From Neckera pumila (taxonomy: Eukaryota; Streptophyta; Bryopsida; Hypnales; Neckeraceae), in the NCBI GenBank assembly GCA_963969595.1, contig OZ018408.1:9669823-9733822 (forward strand): a stretch of DNA of 64,000 nucleotides, written 5' to 3'. Every line of letters begins with the position of its first letter. The stretch's first letter is position 1. Of the stretch, positions 1 through 11,707 are shown piece by piece. Made by a program: the position numbers and the translations under genes. The notes under the pieces were generated by a model, which was not told the origin of the DNA, did no database searches, and was given only the letters and a program-made list of their open reading frames with translations.

Positions 1-3000
1 TTGCAAGGGGCTTTTCCCACGAAAACCTGTTGCGCATGGAGTTGATGGCAATGACATGCCTATATCCAGAAGCGATCTCTCAAGGGCCCGTTTGGGCACA
101 CCGCGTTCTACGCAAGAAGATTTATGCACAGCACCGGAAGAAATTTTGTGGGTTCCGAAGGTACACCACTCACGGAAACATCCGGTTTTAGGGAGACTCC
201 AAGGGCATCAAGTTGTAGACCTCCTAGGATACAAATCAGTGTATTGGATGGCTTTCAAGAAGCCAATAAATGCAAATTGCATGCAACGTGGGCCCATTTT
301 TTTTATGCAGCAAATATACCATTTTCAGTAGCTCAAAATCCAACCTTCAAAGAAGTAGTGAAGATGACGGCTGAGTGTGCAAGGCCGTACACTCCGCCCT
401 CATACCATGATCTACGACATAAATTGCTTTAAGAAGCGAAGGTTGATCTTGCGGGGAAGTTGCATCGAATAACTGAAGACAGCGTGAGGAAGTTTGGAGC
501 AACATTGTCCATTGATGGATGGAGCTCAATGAAGAACCGCCCATTGATAAATGCCATGCTCGTATCTTCAGTCGGTGAGCATTTCCTTGGATCCGTAGAT
601 ACAAGTGGAGAAAAAAAGACGTCGCCGTATCTGGCTGCTATCTTGGAAAAATTTATAGAGCAAGTGGGTCCCAAAAATGTGGTGCAAGTGACTGCAGATA
701 ATACGAATGCAAACCCAGCAGCATGGAATTTGGTATCGAGTAAATATCCACACATCTTCTTCTAAAGATGCATGGTGCACACCTTGAATTTGTTGCTCAA
801 AGATTGGGGGGGGGCAGAAATGGATATCAGATTCAATGAAGGATGCCGAGCTTGTGGTAAACTTCTTTAGGAAAAGGCACATGCCTCTTGCTATATTTTG
901 GAAGTACGAGACAAAGCATAGTTTATTGAAGCCGTTGAAAACCAAGTTTGCTTCTTATTTTATCATGATTGATCGCTTATTGGAGGTGAAGAGCGCAATG
1001 AGACAAAGTGTGGTGGATCCACAGTGGGTTACATACGTGAACACACTCAATGACAACAGAAAAGGCAAAGCACGCACGACATCTCGGCAAGTATACAATA
1101 TTGTTGTGGCCGAGCATTCTTGGAACCATTGGACAAATGTGCGGGAATTGACCGCCCCAGTCGTATGGGGTCTACGTGATTTGGATGCAAAAACACCATG
1201 CATGGGGAAGGTGTTGCACATTATGAGGAACTTAGAAGAACATGTCCTTCGTTTACAAATGGAACCTTTTTGTTTGGACGTTGAGAAGGCAGAACCGTTG
1301 AAGGTAGCGTTTGAAAACCGATGCAAGAAAGGAGAGACTAATCTACATTATGCAGGAGCTCTTTTGAACCCGTACCTTCTTCACGATAAAGAAATAGACG
1401 ACAATCAGAATGCAACTGATCGATGTAAGCGTGTTATAATGAAAATATGTGACCCCAAAGAGTACGCAGCGGTGGTCAAAGAATTTGTAGCCTTTCGACA
1501 TAGGGACCCTCCGTTCCACAACATGTTGGAGCCGGGTGAACAAATGCTGTCAGCACACACTTGGTGGGACTTTGAGGGGGCCTGTGGAAAACTCATTGCT
1601 CCAATCGCAAAGAGGATATTGATCCAACCGGTGTCATCATCTTCGTGTGAATGAAATTGGAGTAGCTACTCCTATGTTCACAACAAATCTCGAAACAAGT
1701 TGACGACGGAGAGGGCAGCGGACTTGGTGTATGTGTATAGCAATTCCAAAGTCGTAGCCGCATAAAAAGAGAAGGATGAGAAGAAGTGGTACCGTGACAA
1801 TGTGGACTCCGAGGAATCAGAGCTGGGGTCTGGTTCGGAGCCAGAGGATGATAGGCCTCACCCGCTAGACGAGGTCTTGAACTCCGACACAGAAGATTCG
1901 CATGATGAATCATACCGTAGTCTTAACAGGACCAATGAAGAACGAGGAGGCAATGATAGAGATGCATTTGAGTTTGGATCGGAAGGTGAGAATGATGGAT
2001 ATGATAAGCGTGCACCTTCGATAGCCAGATTTGTGGATGGATCTGTATTTTGAATAGCGAGAAGGTTCTATCACAAAATGAGGATGTTTACGTGGAGATA
2101 GTGGACGCTAATAGAACAACGATGTCCAATGGTGGAATCGATGGAATTGATGAAGTCATTCAGATTCCCGAGTCTCCGTCCACAGGAAGGGTGCAAGAGG
2201 AAGATAACGACAAACAAAATGAGGGTGGAGGAGGTGACATGAATGTTCAACAAGAAGTCAGCAGTACAGAAGATGAACTTCTCTCGGCGTTGGCGAGAAA
2301 AAAAACTGCAAAACCCACTGCAAGAAAGGACAAACCGAATGAAGTGCATCAAAATGGTGATGGATTTCTGATGGAACGTGGAAGCCCAATTTTTGCCGAC
2401 CAAGGCAAAGGCAAGCAACAACTTAGTGAAGAACCACCGGAACGACCATGTAGTGCTCCTCTACGTGCCCTATTTGGAAGCAGTAGCAGAATTTGGGATG
2501 GTTCGAGGAACTTAAGTTTTGGAAAACGGCTTGCCCAGATTCCAAAAGAGAAGGTGCCTTCCATCAATCGAAGTCACAACATAGTATCATCCACCGATGA
2601 TGATAAGGATGAGACCTTGGCTGCAATGGCGCTTCAGAACACTTCTCGCAATGCACCACCACGACAGAACAGGAAATTGTCATCCTGATTGCCGCAATTT
2701 GAAAATGCAGTCAAGATTACCATCCAGGGAGGGCCAACATGAGGGAAACAGGAGGTCAAAGAAGGCACCGAAAGCAATAAGAAAAGAGTTATGCAACCTT
2801 TTGCAATTTCTCCAACAAAAAACCAGAATGTGCATAGAACTCCCCTTGATAGACGGCGGCCTGTTTCACAGACAAAAATGAAACTGGTCCCATGTCTTAA
2901 GGAAGAGAAGAGGAAAGCCATATTGAATGTAAAAATTGAAAAAAAGAAGGGCCAAAGAAAGAGGTCACGCACTTCAAAAGAAGTACAAGAGGGAGGATGG

Positions 3001-3123
3001 AACCTTCGATGCTCTTCATCAAACGACATGGAAGACGAATCCAACGAAGAAGACAACAAATGGACAAAAGGATGTGAGAGTAGCGGGGCAGAGGTAAAAG
3101 GAGATGATGATTACTGTCCTTAA
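1..3123 (+). pseudogene. Decayed hAT-superfamily transposase with a long charged C-terminal tail
   Basis: This was a hAT transposase, an RNase H-like cut-and-paste enzyme. Frame 1 (about 124-765) has the plant hAT N-terminal block (AHFFYAANIPFSVAQNP, then PPSYHDLRHKLL) followed by the DUF659 block (SIDGWSSMKNRPLINAM, VVQVTADNTNANPAAWNLV). A TAA at 763-765 precedes a CMVHTLNLLLKDWG motif, and a frameshift in the G-run near 810 moves the reading to frame 2. There 836-1654 gives the downstream catalytic region, ending in WWDFEGACGKLIAPIAKRI. TGA at 1652-1654 sits where hAT dimerisation domains usually have Arg (CE*NWSSYSYVHNKSRNKL). The same frame then runs with a TAA to 2053. Another shift returns to frame 1, with a Glu/Lys/Ser-rich tail to 3123 interrupted by TGA at 2686 and 2740. 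An N-terminal BED finger is not visible and may lie left of the window. At least five stops and two frameshifts make it inactive. Confidence 0.9.
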
Positions 3124-3339
3124 ATAGGAGTTGAAGAGACGCAGACTTAGAGATTCATATGCGTATATTACATGTACAAATAGCATGCAATGGGAAAAGT
3201 TTGTTTTTATTGTTTATTGTAGCACTACCATGCTTTTTTATGTAATGAAAAAATTTACAATTTTCTTTGGTGTGCAAAACCATATGGGAATTTCATTTCA
3301 TTTCGACATCCATTTTATTTGGGGGAAACAATTTGTTTT

Positions 3340-3372
<33 letters not shown>
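3340..3372. repeat. (AT)n(GT)n dinucleotide microsatellite
   Basis: About five AT units run straight into about eleven GT units, just downstream of the hAT remnant. It is a simple-sequence tract, expected to vary in length. Confidence 0.95.
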
Positions 3373-3376
3373 TTGT

Positions 3377-4660
3377 TTTACACCCTAATTTTTTGGATAC
3401 GCGTCTTAGATTTAGGGATTTTGTTTCTTCTTTTTCAAAGCCATATTTTGGTAATAAGACCCGGAGTTAGACATTTGGTTGGTTTGAAAATTTAAATTCC
3501 TTTTCACATCTTGTATATTTTTACTTTGACATTTGCATTTATTAAAAAAATTTCACTCTCAATTTTTTTGGGTAGTACATCTACGTTTAGGTGAATTTAT
3601 TTGGTTTTTTTATATCCTATGTTGTTAGGGTTTGACCTTTGGAATCTTCCGAAAGTTCTTCATATTTTCTCACACCCAATTTTTTTTGGAATTGTGAAAT
3701 TTGTTTAATGACCATTTTTCCTTTCTTTCCACATTCTATGTTTTGGGATAGCTGTTTTTGGTTTACGTCTTGAGGACTTTAGGTGAAATTTTTATTTCTC
3801 TTTCCACTTTTTTTTTTCCCCTAAGACCCCAAGTTAGACACCACCTTTTGGTTTGGAATTTTTCATTCTTTTTCACATCTTATACATTTTGGTTTGACTC
3901 TTGGGTTGGTGTTGATGTATTCATTATTTTTCACATTCTATTTTTTGGTATAGCACTCTTTGGTTCAATTTTTTTTTTTTTCTTAAACATCATTTTTGTT
4001 GAGGGGGCTATACACTTGGGTTAGGAATAAAGTTTTGATTTCTTTCACACCTTATATTTTGGAATAAAACACTTCGATTAATAAAAAAAATTCTAATTTC
4101 CATATTTATTGACACCCCATTTTTTGGGCTACGTCTCTTTGGTGTAGGTTTGATTTATTTTTCTTCTTCTACCAATCTACCTCCTTTCTTTAAGTAAACT
4201 TAGGATTTGAGTGTTAGACACCCGGGTTGGTTAGAAATTTTTCATTTTTATTCACATCCTATATATTTAGATTTGACATTTGGGTTGGTGTAGAAGTTTT
4301 GATTACTTTTCACACTCAATTTCATTTGGGGAAGAGTGCATCAATGGATTCCAAATTTTTCATTCTTTTTCACATCCTAAGGTTTTGAGGATTGCCACTT
4401 GGTTTGATTTGAACGTTATTATATTTTTTTGCACCCTAATTTTTTGGATAGGTCTTAGGTGTCTTCTGGTTTAGGTGATATTTTTATTTCTACTTCTACA
4501 TCCTTGTTTTTTTATTAGACCAGTTAGACCCTTGGGTTGGTTTGAAATTTTCATTCTTTTTCACATCCTATATGTTTTGGTTTGACTCTTCGGTTGGCAT
4601 TTGGTGCAATATTTTTGACACTTTGATTGGTGTGTAAGTGTTGATTTTTTTCACACCTAA
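3377..4660. repeat. Degenerate T-rich tandem repeat, about four units of 310-380 bp
   Basis: The plus strand is very T-rich and repeats one order of landmarks. These are CACCCTAATTTTTTGGATA, then TTAGGT with TTTTTATTTCT, then TTAGAC-CTTGGGTTGGTTTG, then TTCTTTTTCACATCCTATA and TTTGACTCTTGGGTTGG. The TTCACATC landmark falls near 3504, 3870, 4249 and 4560, giving spacings of about 366, 379 and 311 bp. There is no open frame of note. It looks like an old satellite-like array or internally repetitive transposon remnant. Confidence 0.7.
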
Positions 4661-4862
4661 TTTCTTTAGTTAAAATAATTCACTCCAAATTTAGGAAAAA
4701 ATTATCTAACCATAATTAAAAACAGTCATATCCATAAACAAAATAAATGCAGATCATATTAAAAACTGGAATCATATGAAAAATTTACCAATCCCCTTAA
4801 TATAGACCTTCACCAAAATCTCAAAATTTTGCGCTATTAATCTCCATATAAATTATAAAGTA

Positions 4863-5260
4863 TAAACCACCCGTCCGACCCGCAGTCCGCTAGGACTTGG
4901 GCCATCTGCCCAGTCGTCCGACGTCCCGTCCGCCAAAAACACAACCGTCGGCCGTCCGACCTCCCGTCCGCCAAAATTCCGACCGTTCGCCCTCTCGTCC
5001 GCCAAAATTCCAAATGTCCGCCCCCCCGTCTGCCAAAACTCCGACCGTCCGCCCTCCCGTCCACCAAAATTCCGACTATCGACCCTCGGTCCGCCAAAAT
5101 TCTAACCGTCCGCCCACCCGTCCGCCAAATTTCCGACTGTCGGCCCTCCGTCCGCCAAAATTCTAACCGTCCACATTCCCGTCTGCTTTGCCATCCGCCA
5201 AAAGTCCGACCGTCCGCTGTTTTATCCGGACGCCTGCTGCGTCCGCTGCATCCGGACGTC
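4863..5260. repeat. GTCCG-rich minisatellite, unit about 31-33 bp
   Basis: An abruptly GC-rich block inside AT-rich DNA is built from imperfect repeats of CCGTCCGCCAAAATTCCGA plus CCGTCCGCCCTC, about ten units. Short P/R/S-rich frames on both strands are by-products of the repeat and not evidence for protein. Confidence 0.9.
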
Positions 5261-5318
5261 TAGTTTTTGGACGTAATTTGCCTCGGGACACAATGTCCCG
5301 TCAACCCTATATGGAGCC

Positions 5319-5700
5319 TCAAAATTAATAAAAAAGCCACGTTAAATTGGAGTTTTGAGTACCTTGTGAAAATAATGAAGAAATTAGAGAAAGATTTAAA
5401 GGATGTACATTGTAGCAAACGAATACATTGTTCCATCGGTAGGTTACAGTGCTTCAAAGTTAATAAAAAAACAATGTTGAATTGGGACTTTCAATACTTT
5501 ATGAAAATAATAAATTAACTAGAGAAAGACTTAAAAGGTGTATACAGCAGCAAATAAATGTATTGTTTTCTCGATAAGTTATGATATCCTTAAGTTAAAA
5601 AGAAAGCAACGTTGAATTGGGGCTTTGAGTACCTTGTGAAAATAATGAAGAAATTAGAGGATTTAAAAGGCGTACTCCACAACAAACAAATATATTGATC
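5319..5700. repeat. Three tandem units of about 135 bp
   Basis: Units start near 5319, 5452 and 5588, each with AAGTTAATAAAAAA-GC followed by ACGTTGAATTGGG and then CTTGTGAAAATAATGAAG. They directly follow the GTCCG minisatellite and have no coding potential. Confidence 0.85.
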
Positions 5701-6430
5701 AAGAACCACATTCAATATTTAGTTTAGAAGATTATAAACTAGATTTGGAAAAGACATAAAATGATTGGATTTATATACATTAGTCTTTCTAACCTCATAT
5801 TTCATTTGGCCATTAATGCTTCCGATTTCAACTAAGAAAAGATGATTGAGCGGATTTGGCAGTTTTAACACCTTCACAATAGAACACTATAATCCTTCAC
5901 GCTGTAAATATAATTGTTGTGTTCTCTTTTCTTAAGCAATTTTTAAGATGTTTAGGTTGAAATTTTCTAGGTATCAATTGAAAAGAGGTGATACCACTTA
6001 TGAAATTGTTGAAATTCTGTTGAATTAAGAGAGAAGTCCAAGTCACTGAAATAGGGCCTAGGCGCTTAAGTGTTTAGGAATTATAAATGGGTCGTAATAT
6101 GAATCTTTGGCTTTGTTTGAAGGTCAGAAGATGGATCTCGTGCTGTATACAATGACAATATCAAAAATGACAATTAGATCTTCTAACTAGTGCTCGTCAA
6201 TAAATAAAAAATTCATGCTCTGATTGTTGAAAGCCGTCAGATATCTGTCTCGATCTAATACAAATGATAAGTAGGCCTAGAACAAATAATCTAATTAAAA
6301 AATTGTTATGGCATAAAAGGGATTAGAGAGAGCATGGAAAACTTGGTATCTTGCGATCTCCAACTCAGTCCTCAAAGGGATTTGTATGATTCAGAATAGA
6401 TTATGATTTAATTTAGTTCTAATAGTTTGC
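5701..6430. other. AT-rich intergenic DNA, nothing recognised
   Basis: There is no long open frame, inverted-repeat end or clear similarity to other parts of the window. Confidence 0.6.
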
Positions 6431-6435
6431 AGAGT

Positions 6436-7132
6436 TCAAGAATGGCTAAATGCGCTATTCTATGCCTTGGAAATCTCAGTAAAGAGCTAGAATTGCTCGA
6501 TACATAGTACAGTTCATCCCTTAGACAAGTTCAGGAGTTCAAAAATTAGATAGAGAGGTATAAGGCAGAGATTGAGAGGTACAAGAAAGAGAAGAAGAGG
6601 AATAAGACAGAAATTCATTCTTTGCAAGGGGAGAGTAAAAGAATTAGAACTCAGATGGAAGAAATACGCAGGGAATTGAACAATGCTAAGAATTACAAAG
6701 ACAGTTTCGACTCCGCTATGCTTCATGCGATGCGGTTAGGAGTTCACCTTCATGATATCCATTCCCTGAAGCCGGTGACGTTGGAGATGGATGCGCTGAA
6801 ACATGATCATGCTGAAATTACAAATGCTCTCTTCAACCAGAGTGAAGAAGCGAGGATCACAAAGCAAGTGAGTCTCTCCAAAATGGAAATCAGAACTTGA
6901 AATGTTTTTTTTTTCATGCCTTGACAGCTGAATACGATTATGTCTGCATTATGCCTAAACCACCTCACTCGACAAACAGACTTTGGAAGTATACTGCAAG
7001 AAGACATATTCAGAAGCTATTACACAAGAAGAATGCCTGGACGTAATCATGTCGGGGATGAAACACCTTTTGCAGAACATTGAAGCGCAGAAAGTTCAGA
7101 TACTCGATACAGATCCTTCTTTAAGAAATTGA
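6436..7132 (+). pseudogene. Coiled-coil gene fragment, two exons, probably broken
   Basis: I do not recognise the family. Frame 1 reads a charged coiled-coil segment (IERYKAEIERYKKEKKR, then RTQMEEIRRELNNAKNYK) into HAEITNALFNQSEEARITKQ. At 6868 there is a good donor (CAA|GTGAGT) and at 6978-6979 an acceptor. Joining them in phase 0 removes 112 bp and continues as TLEVYCKKTYSEAITQEE to DTDPSLRN and a TGA at 7130-7132. The matching phase and continued coding character support a real spliced gene. In-frame TAGs at 6505-6507 and 6547-6549 interrupt the upstream part; both could be former CAG codons. If a splice acceptor lies after 6549, a short intact exon is still possible. A transposon begins 40 bp after the stop. 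Confidence 0.5.
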
Positions 7133-7171
7133 CGAACATCTTATTCATTGAAAAGACGGATAAAATCAATC

Positions 7172-7325
7172 CATTAGATGATATTTGGGGGTCTTGGAGG
7201 GCCGTTTCAGGCCTGTTCCCTGATCTGCCCAGATTCAGTGAACGCCGGTACGGGTGTGTCAGAAAAAAAAAATTTCAAAAAAAAAAAAAAAAAAAAAATT
7301 TTTTTTACCAAAATATCATTTTAAG

Positions 7326-7370
<45 letters not shown>

Positions 7371-7499
7371 CAAAAAGTGACGTGGCAGTCGTTCGACCAC
7401 GTCAGCCAGCTACTGCTGCTGCGTTCCCAGACTGCGGGAACGCAGCAGATAGCAGGGGAACTCACAACCTTCTAAGACCCCCCGAATCTCATGTAATGT
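7172..7499. mobile_element. T-family MITE, copy 1 (TIR with GGGTCTTGGAGGG core)
   Basis: The left end CATTAGATGATATTTGGGGG is mirrored at the right end, whose reverse complement starts CATTACATGAGATTCGGGGG, so these are terminal inverted repeats. The interior has A and T homopolymers, then TACCAAAATATCATTTTAAG, then a TGACGTGGCA...CACGTCA palindrome, then a hairpin with perfect 13-bp arms (7416-7428 with 7436-7448). There is no ORF. It shares both ends and the interior with copies at 20187 and 57142. Confidence 0.8.
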
Positions 7500-8600
7500 A
7501 ACGCTTTGTTTGTGTTAATACGCAAGTAAATTTTTGCAATAATGAAAGGAGATAGGATACACGCCATTTTTCACGGCAAAGTGTAATGCCTCAAACTCTC
7601 GGAGACATTAGAGACTACGGACAACGATATTGGCCATTGGATCTTGATTTGCATTCGACGGATGCTGATGAAGACACTATGATATAGAAAAGATTGATTC
7701 TCTTATATCATTTCATAGAGGGAAGAACTCCATGTGCTTTGAATTGAAATGATCATTCAAACCCATATAAAAATTGATTCTAGAGATTTATAATTATTCA
7801 TACAGGCTTTATTTGCCAAAATACTGGACTTCCTAATATTGGTGTTATACTTTCCATCTAATACCTATACTTTTTACTATTCCGTAATTTTTTCTATTTT
7901 TGTGACAAATATAATTCTGATTTCGTATACATAGTGTTAATGTTTATTTAATATTAGCTTTCTATGCTATGGACTCTATCGGCGGCCCGCTGATAGCAGT
8001 CATTGATTAAGTCCATAATACCGTAAATTTTTTGCAAACTGTATTAAATTTTTATCGGCAAGCCGCCGGAAAAATGTAGAACCTCGAGCACCCTAACTGC
8101 CTATCAATTCTAAAATTTGCATTTGATTAAACTTTTGCATCTAGATGTTCATTATATTAATTAACATATTTTAAAATAAATAAATAAATGTATTTTAATT
8201 TATTTTGAAAGAATTGAAAATATAAAGACCGTAGTGTAAAATCAAAAATATAAATTGAATATAGTAAATTATATATCAATTTGTTTTATAATTCCACAGT
8301 AAATATATGCTACGCGGTAAATTTTATAATTTGTTGAAGCACAAATATGAATTAATATATTATGGATATATTAATTCATTTATATGTATCTATAATATAA
8401 ATGAGTTATGTGACGGTTATTATATTAGTGTTATGGTCAATAGGTTAAATTTGCCGAGGATCAATTTTGGTGTTGCATATGTTTGCAAAATCTATGGTTT
8501 GCATGGATGAAACAGCCTCGCAAAGTGCATAAATTTGTATCTTGTCAAAATTTTACACGTCTGCCACCACCAGGGCATTTACCAACAAAAATCTCAAGAT
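7500..8600. other. AT-rich intergenic DNA, no gene recognised
   Basis: A GC-rich palindromic patch near 7977-8000 (CTATCGGCGG...CCGCTGATAG) is the only notable structure. The remainder is AT-rich without support for a gene. Confidence 0.55.
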
Positions 8601-8639
8601 GTGCTACAATTGAATAAAGAATGATTGACCTGCAGCTAT

Positions 8640-9146
8640 CTCTTCGCTAGCACTCTTGTTGTGTGCGACGTTCGGGTGATGGTGATGCAGCCCCCGGCGA
8701 GACCTCGAGTCAAGGATAACGCTGACGTGACGTCGGTCATAGATGAAGAGGCCACTCCACCACCTCCCGCACCACAGCCTCCACGGAGGTCCTCGCCAGA
8801 CCCAACGAGGTTCAAAGTCGTCGTCCCAGAGACCCAGGACGTGTCTCGCATGGAAGGAGCTTCTCCAGAAACACAAGGTTTACCTTGAGGCAAGGTAAAC
8901 CTCCTTGGTGATATCAAACCATGCACTAGGCCTCCAACTTCGGAACCAGCAGCGACGGTCAACAGTATGAAGTGTTAGACTTCACAACAGACCCTATAGG
9001 AAGTTGAACATGCTATTACCTTCGAGGAAGAGCTTGTTGACTACGCCGAAGGTGACGACGTCCAGGCAGCCCAGAATGAATCTGCGGGTGCTGATGGATC
9101 TATTCAGGTACAGGCATGCGATCCCTATGGTTTCAATTGAGACTTC
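8640..9146 (+). pseudogene. Pro-rich/acidic coding fragment with in-frame stops
   Basis: This is an unrecognised, GC-richer block. One frame carries coding-like sequence throughout: a Pro-rich stretch (EEATPPPPAPQPPRRSSPDP), TRFKVVVPETQDVSRMEGAS, then after 9000 EEELVDYAEGDDVQAAQNES. TGA at 8886-8888 and two TAG codons just before 9003 break it. It may be an exon of a host gene or a gag-like spacer of a retroelement; neither can be shown here. Confidence 0.35.
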
Positions 9147-9638
9147 ATGATTTGGAGTCGTGCATGGATGTGTGGCTGTGTGGTCTGACGAATGATAGGG
9201 ATGGACTCTTATTTGTAGTCATGATTTTTGACAAGTTGATGAGGTTGTCGTTGATTGAATGTGGTGGACGGCAAACCTGTCCATTGCCGGCTTGCGTGTA
9301 GAGTAGTGTAGTCAAGTGTACAGCTTGAGTGTACAGTTTCGGCGGTTGTACTTGAAAGAACAATTTTCCACATGTACCTTATAAACCCATGTAAATAAAG
9401 TATTTGCGTTTCAAATACATCATATGCGCATGCGTCTAATTGCACCCCCTTTCGATGTGTTTGATGATTAGCTTAATAAACCTAAATGTACGCATTGCCC
9501 GCTACCACTGAAAGCACTTTGTAATGAAGGATCACAATTGATTAGTGGACTCAAATGCATCTTTCCGCTTTTTGGCTCCCACCTCTGCATTAATCAGGTA
9601 ACTCCAATTCTCTGTTGTTTTGATTTGATTAGGTAGGA

Positions 9639-10120
9639 TTGGAGGGGCAGAGAAAGGTCTTGCAAAAGAACGTGCATCCTATGATATCCCCGCTGCGGAG
9701 GAAATGGCTAAACATTGTCTTCGATCTCAACGGCGTGCTTTGTCAGAGCGCACAAAAGTTTTATGGTGATAAATTCAAGCTGTACAAACTCGAGGACAAT
9801 GTTTTGAGCCATTGGAACCCAACTATCGTTGGGCCAAAAGTAGTGTTTGCTCGACAGGATCTCGGCAAATTCCTGCGCCAGGTGCCCGAGATCGCGCACA
9901 AGGTCATAGTGTGGAATACTATGCTCAAACGCAACGCGGAACCGATCGCCGGACACTTGTTCAGGAATTGTAGGGCCTCGTACGATATTCTAGGCCAGGA
10001 GTAGTGCACAAAGATAGAACTGGAACCGGGGAGGTTCTTTCTTCACGGATACAAACTGTTCTGCATGAAAGTCTTTCAAGACACCTCGGGGAGATCACTG
10101 CCGATTTTTTAGAAAACTAC
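9639..10120 (+). pseudogene. FCP1/NIF-like HAD phosphatase fragment
   Basis: The fragment has the start of a HAD/FCP1-type phosphatase fold: hydrophobic strand then DLNGVL (expected DxDxT/V loop, here D-L-N) at about residues 29-34. It continues with VVFARQDLGKFLRQVPE, the usual R-x-G-x-x-x-F-L helix, and HKVIVWNTMLKRNAEPIAGH, matching the second strand with W-T/N and a Pro. TAG at 10002-10004 lies just before a Cys in a DxxC-like position; the same frame then continues through ELEPGRFFLHGYKLFCMKV until TAG at about 10110. The second Asp of the catalytic loop is Asn, so activity is doubtful even without the stop. Known relatives dephosphorylate proteins such as the RNA polymerase II CTD. This copy looks like one retained exon or a retrocopy. 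Confidence 0.55.
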
Positions 10121-10510
10121 GTGAGTTAAAAGATAGGGTCCATTTAATTCAAAGGGGACAAAATTTATATAATTTGTAGGGCTACTATAGGGTCCATGAA
10201 ATTCTAAAAACTCTATTATACATAAATTAGGCTATGTAAAAATATCATACTATAATTTTGTTTTAATAAATTAGCCTTACCAAATTGGGGCCTTTAAAAT
10301 TTTTTATATTACAGTAAGTTTAGATGTGAAAAAAATCCTCGTAAAAAAAATTTATACAATCCAATAAATCTAGAGATTTTATTTTTTAAAGGATTTGTTT
10401 TTACTATCCAGTCTATCCACACTAATTTCTCCTTAAATGCGCCAACAGTGATCCAAGAAAAAAGCGATGAGCTGTTAAATGAAAGTTGTAAGACCCGTTA
10501 AGGATTATTC
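10121..10510. other. AT-rich DNA, nothing recognised
   Basis: There is no open frame and no clear repeat partner in the window. Confidence 0.6.
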
Positions 10511-10738
10511 TAGGGTTGTGCTTTGTTCACTTCATTGCGGCTAGGGTTAGGGAGGACGGGAACTTGTTGTCTCGCACCTTTTGGTCTTCTAGTGCAACTA
10601 CGAGTCTACAGCGGATAGGATTTTTGCGATTGTTTTCATTCTTTCTTGTAGTTTATAGTTGCACGGTGGTTGTTTGGAGTTGGGTTTTTGTATTGGCCTC
10701 AAGTTTTTGGTGTTGCATTCGGCTAGGATTTAGTATTG

Positions 10739-10920
10739 CTTTAGTCCTTGGTTTAGCGACTTCAACGCCTGCATTTGGCGCAGCTATTCTTGCATTTGGG
10801 TGTAGCTCTGTGTTTGGGCAAAATTCCCTTGCTTTCGGTGCAAGTTCAATCCAACCTTTGGGAGCAAAGTGGCGGCATCACAATTTGGTTATTCCAAGTA
10901 GACGGAGGTGCGCCGTTTGA
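10739..10920 (+). pseudogene. FG-repeat nucleoporin-like fragment (NUP98 type)
   Basis: The frame reads ATSTPAFGAAILAFGCSSVF followed by GQNSLAFGASSIQPLGA, that is, repeated PAFG/VFGQ/AFG units typical of the NUP98 FG domain, which lines the nuclear pore and binds transport receptors. Upstream the same frame is open to 10516 but degraded (VFGVAFG-like remnants in other frames), and it ends at 10918-10920. A similar FG segment lies at 12981, so this may be an intron-bearing decayed copy. The folded C-terminal autoproteolytic domain is not seen. Confidence 0.45.
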
Positions 10921-11700
10921 CTTACAAGAAGTTAAATGCTGTGCTTTGATGTTATTCTGTTGGAGGGCATTTTACAATCTTTGAGTACTGCACTATGTGA
11001 GTTTCCTTTTTGTGTCTATCTGTATTCGTAACCTTGCTCTATGTGTTCTTTGTGTACAGCAGTGACTATTTGGATCAACAGAGAGGGGTGTAACTTGCAT
11101 AAGGTTTGAAGCTGACCAACGAGAATACCTCTTGCTTCTTGTATAACCCACCTCTTCCTTTGAGTTGGTGTCTTTTGAAGTATTAATGAATTTTTTATAT
11201 TTACTTTGTGCCACGCCTTTGTGAATATGATTACTTGTTTTGAATACCTAACGATCGCACCAATGCTGCAGATCACATGCCTTTGGTAACCTCATTTAGT
11301 AGTCTACTTTGTTATTTTTTCAGATCCACCACACTCATATTGCTTTGCACTTTCCCTGCCGGTTGTGTAGTAATGGCTTGGAATACACAATATTGCAATT
11401 AGAGAGTGTGGCATATTTTCCTATTCCAACTGCTATTTTTTTCATAGATGTAGATTATTAGATCATCATCTAAATGTTCTTAGTAGGATTCAACTGTAAT
11501 ACAGTAAGATTGATTTTGGAGATGTAATCGATATTTTCTTGAATCCTGTAGGCCTGATGTTGTTTGCATATTTGCTCTACAGCTAAACCTAACCAACTAG
11601 GGCGCATCCAACTGTTGGAGGCAGCAACACCACCTTGCGGAGTTGCGGATGGAGTTATCTCAAATGAATATAGAATCAATCTTCACGTAGCTTGATCATT
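10921..11700. other. No gene recognised
   Basis: This could be intron of the decayed nucleoporin-like gene, because FG coding occurs on both sides. No coding exon can be supported. Confidence 0.4.
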
Positions 11701-11707
11701 GGAGCAA

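Noticed and set aside
4837..5166. Pro/Arg-rich ORFs on both strands
   Set aside because: Both follow from the GTCCG minisatellite periodicity; codon-level conservation is absent.
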